Shown: piece after piece, positions 1-5,796 of the stretch
How positions within the stretch are numbered: the first letter of the stretch is position 1
How the letters are laid out: each line of letters begins with the position of its first letter
NCBI GenBank assembly: GCA_945957305.1
Contig: CAMFLN010000037.1
Coordinates: forward strand, 1 to 10,675
DNA length: 10,675 bases
DNA from: an uncultured Planctomycetaceae bacterium
GTDB taxonomy: Bacteria > Planctomycetota > Planctomycetia > Pirellulales > JACPPG01
Reading direction: 5' to 3'
Notes under the pieces: model-generated
Told to the model about the DNA's origin: nothing
Seen by the model: only the letters and a program-made list of their open reading frames with translations
The model's database searches: none
Made by a program: the position numbers and the translations under genes

Positions 1-1110
1 GTCCCCGGCGACAAGTCGGCGGATGCCGAGTTGATTCAGGAACGCTATCCCAACCGGGAAGTCAAAATCGAGCGGCAAGTCGTGCAAGACGCGAGCGGCA
101 ACTACGTCAACCACGGCAAGTGGGTGATGTATGACGAGCGTGGTCACATGGTCGGCTGCGGCCAGTACCGTTACGGCGAAAGACACGGTCCCTGGACGCG
201 CTGGCACATGAGCATCGGCTCGAAAGACATGCTGGCCCAGATGCCCTACAAGCAGTTTCAGCCGCCGTTCGTTTCGGAAGTCACGTTCGATAACGGACGC
301 GTCAACGGCAAATGGAAGATCTACGACAAGCAAGACCGGGTGTGCAGCGAGTTCAATTTTGAAAATGGCGAGCGTCAGGGAAAGTCGGTTTGGTACTACC
401 CCAATGGCGTGAAAATGCGCGAAATCGATTTCACCGCTGGTCAATACGATGGCCAGGCGCGTGAGTGGGGCCCTGACAAGAAGCTCACGAAAAATGACAC
501 GTATCAAGATGGTCGCCGCCTGGGCAAGAAATCCGAAGCCTATGCCAACGGCCAGCCGAAGATCGAAGCGACTTACCTCTTTGCCCGCGAAGTGTTGAAG
601 TGCAATTACGACTGGTGGGAAGGCAACATCACCACCACCATCGCCAAGGAAGGCAAAGATCAGCGCCACGGCCTCTACACCACCTGGTACAAGAACGGTC
701 AGAAGGACGAAGAGGGGCAGTACCTCAACGACCTGGCGGTCGGCAAGTGCACCTGGTGGTACGAGAATGGCCAGAAAGCGATCGACGGCCAGTTCATCAA
801 CGGCGAACGCAACGGCCACTGGACCTGGTGGCATGAAAACGGTCAGAAGTCCGCGGACGGTGAATTTGTCAAGGGAGTCGAGATCGGCAAAAGGACCTGG
901 TGGGCCGCCGATGGAAAAGTGACCAACTCGGCCCGCATCACCGAAGGGCAGACCAAGACCGTGGTCGAAGTGGGTGAGGAAGTAGTCGAGCAGGAAGTTG
1001 CTGCCGCACCTCCGGCGCCCAAGGCCAAGCCCCAAGGCAAGTCGCCCGTGAAGCAAGCCCGGGGTGGCACGCGTCGGCCGGCCACACCGCCGGCGAACGT
1101 CCGCCGCTAA
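1..1110 (+). CDS. MORN/YwqK-type repeat protein, 5' end outside the window
   Basis: The reading frame is open from base 1 (369 visible codons, stop TAA at 1108-1110), so the gene probably starts upstream. The TTG at 31 has no reason to be the start. The protein is built from repeats of the MORN_2/YwqK type (W-Y-x-N-G-Q-K, then F/Y-x-N-G, then G-x-W-x-W). The first units are diverged (visible residues ~35-190), and three exact 24-residue units lie at 229-300. The last ~50 residues are an Ala/Pro/Lys/Arg-rich, probably disordered, basic tail. No transmembrane segment is visible in the part present. The family is often labelled 'toxin-antitoxin system YwqK family antitoxin', but no toxin gene is adjacent, so that role is not supported here. 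Such repeats usually form beta-hairpin scaffolds. Molecular function is unknown; family assignment is confident. Confidence 0.85.
   Translation, partial: VPGDKSADAELIQERYPNREVKIERQVVQDASGNYVNHGKWVMYDERGHMVGCGQYRYGERHGPWTRWHMSIGSKDMLAQMPYKQFQPPFVSEVTFDNGRVNGKWKIYDKQDRVCSEFNFENGERQGKSVWYYPNGVKMREIDFTAGQYDGQAREWGPDKKLTKNDTYQDGRRLGKKSEAYANGQPKIEATYLFAREVLKCNYDWWEGNITTTIAKEGKDQRHGLYTTWYKNGQKDEEGQYLNDLAVGKCTWWYENGQKAIDGQFINGERNGHWTWWHENGQKSADGEFVKGVEIGKRTWWAADGKVTNSARITEGQTKTVVEVGEEVVEQEVAAAPPAPKAKPQGKSPVKQARGGTRRPATPPANVRR
685..900 (+). repeat. Three tandem 72-bp coding repeats (24-residue MORN-like units)
   Basis: Units at 685-756, 757-828 and 829-900 each encode 24 residues starting W-Y/H-x-N-G-Q-K and ending T-W. 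A fourth, truncated unit starts at 901 (W-A-A-D-G-K). Spacing is exact with no indels. DNA identity is strongest over the stretch encoding N-G-Q-K and the Trp pairs. This points to unit duplication followed by divergence. Confidence 0.85.
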
Positions 1111-1153
1111 ATCCTGCACACGGGCAGTGTAGTCGCTCAAGTCGGATAATTTT

Positions 1154-1195
1154 CGACGTCCGCATTCTCTCCGGAGTGCGGACGTCGTTATTTTT
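1154..1195 (+). terminator. Intrinsic terminator of the MORN-repeat gene
   Basis: An 11-bp perfect stem (1154-1164 with 1177-1187) can extend by three more pairs including one G-U, closing a 6-nt loop at 1168-1173. TTATTTTT follows directly at 1188-1195. It lies 43 bp after the stop codon of the plus-strand gene. On the minus strand the hairpin is followed by A residues, so it should act only for plus-strand transcription. Confidence 0.85.
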
Positions 1196-1224
1196 GCGCG
1201 AGGAAAGATTCTCGCCGTGTCCGA

Positions 1225-2064
1225 TTAGGGCAATTGGTCCAAGAACTCGTCGATCGCCATGAGCCAAGCGGCGCTTCGGCCGTCATTATGATCGCCGCCG
1301 CCGATCGTGACGAATTGCTTGGGATCGTTCGCGGCTTGATGCAGTTGTACGCCCAGGCTGTACGGCACGATCGAATCGGCATCTCCGTGGCATTGCAACA
1401 GCGGACCGTGGTAGCGGGCAATCGCGGTGCGAGAATCAAGCCGCGTGCGCAGCAACAGCCGCACCGGCAACCAGCGAAAATGGTGCGCGGCAACGTCGGG
1501 TAAGGAACTGAACGTATTCTCCAGAATCAGGCCACGCGCCCCGTCCGCCGCGGCCACGTCCACGGCGACGGCCCCGCCGATGCTCTCGCCTAGTAAAACA
1601 ATGTCTGCAGGGCCAATGCCGGCGCGTTGCGCTAGCCAATCGCGCGCGGCCCGCGCGTCGGCCAATACCCCGTTTTCCGTCGGGCTCCCTGCGCTGCGTC
1701 CAAAGCCGCGGTAATCGAAGGCGAGCACCGCGACCTGCAAGTGCTGCTGCAAGTAACGCAGAAAATCGGCGCGATACGCCAGATGCCCCGCGTTGCCGTG
1801 AGCAAAGAGCACACACGCGCGAGGCTTATCGCACGGCAAATACCAGCCGTGTAATCGCGTGCCGTCGGCGGCTTGGAACCAGGCATCTTCGAATGTCAAA
1901 CCCTGGGGCTGCCAATCTCCTTCCGGATAGCGCGACGGAAAGAAGATCAGGAAGTTTTCGTAGAGCATTGCCGCTAGCAACAACAGGAGACAACCAGCAG
2001 TTAACCAACGGGCTGCACGCAGGATCGTCCACTTGCGTGTGCTGGGGTGGCCAACGTCCGACAT
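1225..2064 (-). CDS. Membrane-anchored alpha/beta hydrolase (BEM46/ABHD13-like)
   Basis: 279 residues. An N-terminal hydrophobic helix (~residues 19-40) should anchor the protein or act as an uncleaved signal, leaving the hydrolase domain outside the cytoplasm. The domain follows the BEM46/COG1073 pattern: oxyanion-hole motif HGNAGH (89-94), DYRGFG (117-122), nucleophile elbow G-E-S-I-G with Ser161, acid Asp230 in HGDADSIVP, and His259 in GGGDHND. All three catalytic residues are present in the right order and spacing, so it should be an active serine hydrolase. The substrate cannot be read from sequence. The start is ATG at 2064; the Shine-Dalgarno is weak. It follows the small membrane-protein gene by 70 bp on the same strand and could be cotranscribed with it. 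It converges on the MORN-repeat gene. Esterase, thioesterase or peptidase activity are all possible. Confidence 0.88.
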   Translation of the reverse strand: MSDVGHPSTRKWTILRAARWLTAGCLLLLLAAMLYENFLIFFPSRYPEGDWQPQGLTFEDAWFQAADGTRLHGWYLPCDKPRACVLFAHGNAGHLAYRADFLRYLQQHLQVAVLAFDYRGFGRSAGSPTENGVLADARAARDWLAQRAGIGPADIVLLGESIGGAVAVDVAAADGARGLILENTFSSLPDVAAHHFRWLPVRLLLRTRLDSRTAIARYHGPLLQCHGDADSIVPYSLGVQLHQAANDPKQFVTIGGGDHNDGRSAAWLMAIDEFLDQLP

Positions 2065-2134
2065 GCTGACAGCCTAGGCCGCATGACGGCACGACGCCAT
2101 CAATTTGGCCAACGTTTTTCGCTGCGACGAGGCG

Positions 2135-2422
2135 TCAAGTGCCGCACTGTACGCCGCGGCGCCCCGCATTGAATGAGAAAGTCGCTCGTTTCTCGGGCGC
2201 GGCGCGAACGACCTGCGCGATTTCTTCGGCTGACATACCGCGATCGAGCATGGATTGCTTCAGGGCATTGTTGTCTTCGGTCTGTCGCACCTTGCGCCAT
2301 GCTTCCGAGATGATTGCCGTGACGCAAATCGCGGTGCCAGCGACCATGGCGATCGTCCCCAGAACGGCCCCCAGCATAATGCCCGAGTCCTGTGACAACG
2401 ATTCGATGATTTGCGCCAACAT
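2135..2422 (-). CDS. Small single-span membrane protein, function unknown
   Basis: 95 residues from ATG at 2422. I prefer this start to the in-frame TTG at 2443 because GAGGTGAGG sits 3-11 bases before the ATG. The layout is a short N-terminal segment, one strongly hydrophobic helix (~residues 16-38), then a charged soluble part. The segment ALKQSMLDRGMSAEEIAQVVRA (residues ~53-74) looks like two short amphipathic helices with a turn, of the kind seen at the ends of small planctomycete membrane proteins and loosely like SHOCT-type motifs. The C-terminus is short and basic with one Cys. I do not recognise a specific family. Codon use and GC content match the neighbours. It sits between the secretin-like gene and the hydrolase gene on the same strand. 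A role as a small membrane regulator or anchor is only a guess. Confidence 0.72.
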   Translation of the reverse strand: MLAQIIESLSQDSGIMLGAVLGTIAMVAGTAICVTAIISEAWRKVRQTEDNNALKQSMLDRGMSAEEIAQVVRAAPEKRATFSFNAGRRGVQCGT

Positions 2423-2503
2423 ATTCCTCACCTCGCCTGTCAAAGGGGACGAGTCACTCGCATCATTACCGCTATTCGCCAGTGCCGGGCGAATCTTGGA
2501 TTT

Positions 2504-2534
2504 ATTGTAATCGATTGGGACGAAAATGGGTCAT
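2504..2534 (-). promoter_or_regulatory. Possible promoter of the small membrane-protein gene
   Basis: On the minus strand a good -10 hexamer, TACAAT (plus-strand 2504-2509), lies about 80 bases before the ATG at 2422. The best -35 match, ATGACC (plus-strand 2529-2534), has a long 19-bp spacer, so only the -10 is convincing. The location, just after the hairpin at 2535-2582, fits a separate transcription unit. Confidence 0.28.
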
Positions 2535-2582
2535 TTTCTCGGCGGGACGTCCGTTCCATCGATGTGACGTCCTGCCGAGAAA
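2535..2582 (-). terminator. Long inverted repeat after the secretin-like gene, possible terminator
   Basis: Arms 2535-2551 and 2566-2582 pair over 17 positions with only one G-U, around a 14-nt loop. The repeat begins 28 bases after the stop codon of the secretin-like gene (minus strand). No U-tract follows on either strand, so it may be a 3'-end stabiliser or a factor-dependent terminator rather than a classic intrinsic terminator. The DNA inverted repeat is certain; its function is inferred. Confidence 0.5.
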
Positions 2583-2609
2583 CCGCGGCCCCGGCGAAAT
2601 CCAGAGCCT

Positions 2610-4034
2610 TTACGGCTGGGAGACTTTCCCACCGGGCAAGTCTGAAGTCGGCACCTGGCTTTCCGCAGGAGTTGCGTCCTCGACCGTGGATACGCCATCC
2701 TGTAGCTCCGCAATGGTCGCACGAACGAACAGGTATAGGTTCACAGCCAGTCCCTCGCTGGGTTTGGAAAACGTCATGCCCCCGACGAGCACTGTGCGAT
2801 CAACCGGCATTCTCAGCGTCGTCGACAATCGATGTGCATGGACGATCGGGCGATCAAGCGCTGCCACGACCTGGTCGGGGAAGACGATTTGCGGAGCGTG
2901 GCCGGAGTTCGGCGGGGTCAGTGGCGACGAGTCGTCGACTTGCACGACCCGGCTGTGCACGTCGAGGACGACCAGCTGGCCCCCCTTGGTCGCGACAGGA
3001 GTGACTTGCAGCGCCGCGCCATCCTGGACTACGGTCGTCTGCGGTTCGTAGAGCGGACTTGCCGATTTGCCCGTCGCTGCGTTCGGCGAGATCGGCGTCA
3101 ATGCGGTCACAAACATGCGTTGGCCGCCACTTTCGACATGTACGGTCTGACCGTTGTAGCAAGTCAGCACGGCGCTATAATCGCGCGGGTCTGGCCGATC
3201 TTTGCGATTCTCTTCGACGGTGCGCGCGAGTGCTGCTTCGTCGATGACAATACGTGGAGCGGTCGTCGCTTGCTCATCGGCGGATGCGCGCGGCTCGTCC
3301 AGCAGCGCTGCGAGTTGTGCGGCGGTCAGCCACACCCAATCGGCGCGAACAGTAATCGTGCGCAGCGTGCGCCACCGACCACGGATCAGGCCCAGTAAGG
3401 ACTCGATTTGTTCGTGCATGGAACGATCGGCCGAAACGAGCAGTGATGTCCCGACTCGGGCAATGGACGCTTCGCCACCGTTATCGTCCCAGCGGTCCGG
3501 GGCGATAGTTCCCTGAATGGCAGACAGCAGCTCCTCAATGGAGGCACGCCCACCGGCGGCATTGCTCTGCGCGCCGCCGAGACTACCCGCACGACCGAAG
3601 CTTTGCGCCATAAATGCCGCCGCGGGTGGTTGCACATGCTGTGCGCTCCCCGAAATGTTGAACATTCCGCCCCCCATTCCTCCCCCGCCCGACAACTGGG
3701 GCGTGGTATTCGTAGGGAACAGCGGCGTCGCCGCATTCCCGAGATCGTTCAAGCGTCCCGCCTCGTAAGCAGGGGCGATGGCGAACAAGTCGCTGACGTC
3801 GTAGAGCCGCAGGACGAGTTCCGGATTGCGCCCATTTCGCGTGACGCCGATTTGTGTCACACGATCATTCTGCGCCGCACGTTCCGTCGATTGTTCCCAT
3901 TGCCGTATCTGGGATTCGAGAGCTTCGATCCCGCGGCGCAACTCCGCGATGCTGGGACGAGTTTGCTGAGTCCAGCACCAGCTTGGGCACGCCAATACGA
4001 ACAAGACCGCGCAAGACATAGCCCGAGCGCACAT
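2610..4034 (-). CDS. Secretin-like exported protein (type II/III secretin C-terminal-like)
   Basis: 474 residues from ATG at 4034. This start is chosen over an upstream in-frame start at 4148 because AGGGGAGG lies 6-13 bases before it and a signal-like hydrophobic stretch follows (residues ~6-20). A VLAC at 13-16 could be a weak lipobox. Next come a charged, probably coiled-coil segment (29-57), a YDVSDLF motif (78-84) typical of planctomycete secretin-like proteins, a Gly/Met-rich linker (115-124), an N-domain-like segment (166-219), and a C-terminal part (~287-440) containing LTCYNGQ, DGAALQVTPV and a T-x-x-x-P-V-D-x-T-V-L-V-G-G-M motif like the end of the secretin domain. It is short for a pore-forming secretin and no pilus or secretion genes are near, so it may be an orphan envelope protein rather than part of a working export system. 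Location should be periplasm or outer membrane. Confidence 0.7.
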   Translation of the reverse strand: MCARAMSCAVLFVLACPSWCWTQQTRPSIAELRRGIEALESQIRQWEQSTERAAQNDRVTQIGVTRNGRNPELVLRLYDVSDLFAIAPAYEAGRLNDLGNAATPLFPTNTTPQLSGGGGMGGGMFNISGSAQHVQPPAAAFMAQSFGRAGSLGGAQSNAAGGRASIEELLSAIQGTIAPDRWDDNGGEASIARVGTSLLVSADRSMHEQIESLLGLIRGRWRTLRTITVRADWVWLTAAQLAALLDEPRASADEQATTAPRIVIDEAALARTVEENRKDRPDPRDYSAVLTCYNGQTVHVESGGQRMFVTALTPISPNAATGKSASPLYEPQTTVVQDGAALQVTPVATKGGQLVVLDVHSRVVQVDDSSPLTPPNSGHAPQIVFPDQVVAALDRPIVHAHRLSTTLRMPVDRTVLVGGMTFSKPSEGLAVNLYLFVRATIAELQDGVSTVEDATPAESQVPTSDLPGGKVSQP

Positions 4035-4115
4035 GAGAGCCTCCCCTTCTTTCGCGAACGCGAATTTGAAGTGACATCCGCTGTTCCGGCGGACGGTGGT
4101 GAAACCCACGGGCGC

Positions 4116-4145
4116 AGCATACTGCTCGCGCGCGAGTGTTCGCAA
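4116..4145 (-). promoter_or_regulatory. Candidate promoter of the secretin-like gene with palindrome in the spacer
   Basis: On the minus strand, -35 TTGCGA (plus-strand 4140-4145) and -10 TATGCT (4116-4121) are separated by 18 bp. The spacer contains the perfect 12-bp palindrome CTCGCGCGCGAG (4125-4136), a possible operator. A second short inverted repeat, TTCGCG-AA-CGCGAA (4051-4064), lies in the leader just before the ribosome binding site. The -10 is 82 bases before the ATG. Based on hexamer matching only. Confidence 0.35.
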
Positions 4146-4245
4146 CAAAAAAATTGTTACGACCTGGAGAGGTTGGCTCTCGTGAGCGCGCTATCGACCG
4201 TCAACCTTGTCACCGTGCACGTGCGCTGTCCGCCGATCGATTCAG

Positions 4246-5583
4246 CTACCAGCGGAATCCCAACGTGGCACCCACGCCGTCAGGCCCGGCCGAGGGAACG
4301 ATGAAGACGTTGGTCGAACGATCGGTGCGATCCACGGCCTCGACCGAAAGCGCCGCGACCCACACGCCCAGCGTCACCTGTGATAGATAGTGCTGGTCGA
4401 CGTTCAGCCGACCCCAGGCCGGAAAGAGCGCCAATGACCAGAGCGCGACCTTGGCCAGTTTCGAATCGGTCATCTTGGCGGCGGTGAGAAACGTGATCGC
4501 CCCCACCCAGGCGTCGCCGCTGGCGCCGTGCGTGTCTTGAAAGGGATGCCAATACGAATTGATGTTTTCACTGGGTCGATGCGCGCCCAAGCCGTATTGC
4601 AGCGCCAGCAGCATCGGGCCCCCCACGAGAAACGCCCGCGTGCTTTTCCGACCCCATGTTCCAATCGCATGCGCGGCCGGGGAGTGTTCTTCCAGTGGAG
4701 TTAGCAGTAAGCCCGTTCCAACCCAAATGGGGACCATAAGGCCGCCATTCCCCAGCCACTGAATGTCTTTGTAGAGTTGGTCCGACGTATTGCTGCGGAC
4801 ATCGGCCTGATACCAGTTCTGAAAATGCTGATCGATTTTGGTGTTTGCCAGAACGGCCGCCACGCCGATGCCGGTCCCCAGCCACAATAGGCTGCGTCCG
4901 GAATAAAAGTTCATATAGTCGAAGCGAACATCGGAGAGCACCTCGCCTGTCGCTTCGATGCCGGGGCCGAAAACGTGCGCGAAGAAACCTCTTCGCCGTG
5001 GACCGTCAGGGGGCGTCGCCAATTCAATCGTTGGTTCTTCAGGCGCTGTCTGGGTGGACGGAGCAATTTCGTCCAGCGTCGTGATCGGTGATGCAGCGAG
5101 ATTCCCGCCCGACTCGCCTGACAGCGGAATAAATAACGGCGCTGGCAGCCGAACTGATGCTGGCTCCTCGGCAATGCAACGGGCGATGTAGCCCGAATTC
5201 AGTAGAGCAGGTTGCCGGCCAATGGCCGACGGCCCGTTCGTGGCAGAATATGAGGGAAGAGGTTCTTGAGCATGCAGAGAGCTTGATGCTGTTGCAACCA
5301 CGAATAGCCAACCCAAGAGCCAAGTGAAGAACGCGCCGCGGGGCGCCCCTCTCCGTGTAGCCCGACCGTGGTCGTGGGCCCTACCGTGGCGGGTGGACCC
5401 GACAACTTGTTGTCGGGGCGCCGTAGGCGCTTGAGTTGTTTTGGCAGACGGGCGCCTGCGGCGCACGGACAACAAGTTGTCCGTGCCACCCGGGGGCAAC
5501 AAACTGCCGCCCTGCGTGGGCGCAGGCGCGCACGCCGGCATCCAACGTTGCTTGTGCGCATGCTGACCCGAGCAGGGACGCAT
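4246..5583 (-). CDS. PAP2-family exported membrane protein with degenerate catalytic motifs
   Basis: The frame spans 445 codons. Residues ~84-106 (hydrophobic, ending S-S-L-H-A-Q) look like a Sec signal peptide, but no ATG, GTG or TTG lies in frame between codon 40 and that segment. Upstream starts (ATG 5583, ATG 5541, GTG 5466) lie in or before the palindromic repeat, so the N-terminal ~80 residues are Arg/Pro-rich repeat translation and the true start is unsure. ATG 5583 has GGAG about 10 bases upstream. Residues ~230-420 form a multi-helix PAP2 domain. The motifs are altered: motif 1 has Q329 for Lys before R336-P337; motif 2 reads A-S-G-D (354-357) where P-S-G-H is usual; motif 3 keeps R392 and nucleophile-position H398 but has Q402 for Asp. 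Normal PAP2 enzymes remove phosphate from lipids such as phosphatidate or undecaprenyl diphosphate. Activity here is doubtful; it may be a pseudoenzyme or a decaying gene. Confidence 0.75.
   Translation of the reverse strand: MRPCSGQHAHKQRWMPACAPAPTQGGSLLPPGGTDNLLSVRRRRPSAKTTQAPTAPRQQVVGSTRHGRAHDHGRATRRGAPRGAFFTWLLGWLFVVATASSSLHAQEPLPSYSATNGPSAIGRQPALLNSGYIARCIAEEPASVRLPAPLFIPLSGESGGNLAASPITTLDEIAPSTQTAPEEPTIELATPPDGPRRRGFFAHVFGPGIEATGEVLSDVRFDYMNFYSGRSLLWLGTGIGVAAVLANTKIDQHFQNWYQADVRSNTSDQLYKDIQWLGNGGLMVPIWVGTGLLLTPLEEHSPAAHAIGTWGRKSTRAFLVGGPMLLALQYGLGAHRPSENINSYWHPFQDTHGASGDAWVGAITFLTAAKMTDSKLAKVALWSLALFPAWGRLNVDQHYLSQVTLGVWVAALSVEAVDRTDRSTNVFIVPSAGPDGVGATLGFRW
5357..5526. repeat. Palindromic repeat cluster overlapping the 5' end of the PAP2-like gene
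   Basis: Two 40-nt arms (5391-5430 and 5452-5491) are inverted copies, 34 of 40 matching, around a 21-nt spacer. Each arm contains its own palindrome: CCCGACAAC-TT-GTTGTCGGG at 5398-5417 and CACGGACAAC-AA-GTTGTCCGTG at 5464-5485. To the left is a related imperfect hairpin, GCCCGACC-GT-GGTCGTGGGC (5360-5379); to the right is CCTGCG-TGGG-CGCAGG (5511-5526). From memory, similar GGACAACTTGTTGTCC-type intergenic repeats are multicopy in planctomycete genomes, but I cannot check copy number. There is no transposase and no clear target duplication, so it is a non-autonomous repeat (REP- or MITE-like) by structure. Confidence 0.8.
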
Positions 5584-5796
5584 CCGAGAGCCGCTCCGCG
5601 ATAGACAGTAGAAGGGGCGGGAAGTATCCCAGGTTCACCAGGGTGTCACAATGCAGACGTGCTGACAGTGGCGAGGAATTAAGGGTTGGGCCGTTGTGCT
5701 ATCATATTTGCCCGGAGCGCAAGCTGCGCAGTTTATGCATTTGCCTGCGATGCCGGCCGACCTGAACCGTTGAGACGAATCCGGGGGAACCTCCCT

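Noticed and set aside
1-1110. YwqK-family antitoxin of a toxin-antitoxin pair
   Set aside because: The label is a family name only. No small toxin-like gene sits beside it; the next gene is a convergent hydrolase beyond a terminator.
2135-2443. TTG at 2443 as the start of the small membrane protein
   Set aside because: The ATG at 2422 has a clear GAGGTGAGG at correct spacing, and this purine-rich stretch would lie inside the coding region if TTG 2443 were used.
2411-3051. Two overlapping plus-strand open frames (2411-3004 and 2482-3051)
   Set aside because: They overlap the hairpin and the 3' part of the secretin-like gene, encode no recognisable motif, and lack a Shine-Dalgarno.
4141-4157. 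Possible intrinsic terminator formed by CAACAAAAAAATTGTTA
   Set aside because: The stem is only 5 A/T-rich pairs and the homopolymer run is in the loop, not after the stem. The site overlaps the -35 candidate of the secretin-like gene.
3603-4304. Plus-strand open frame of 233 codons antisense to the secretin-like gene
   Set aside because: It has no family features, is rich in Arg/Pro/Ser as high-GC shadow frames are, and overlaps a well-supported minus-strand gene with a strong ribosome binding site.
5341-5530. CRISPR-like array or insertion sequence
   Set aside because: The repeats are inverted, not direct, the spacing is irregular, and there is no transposase or cas gene. A palindromic non-autonomous repeat fits better.
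5662-5705. Promoter for the amine oxidase gene at CTGACA / TATCAT
   Set aside because: The -10-like TATCAT at 5700-5705 is fair, but the only TTGACA-like hexamer is 32 bp away and nothing suitable lies at 16-18 bp.
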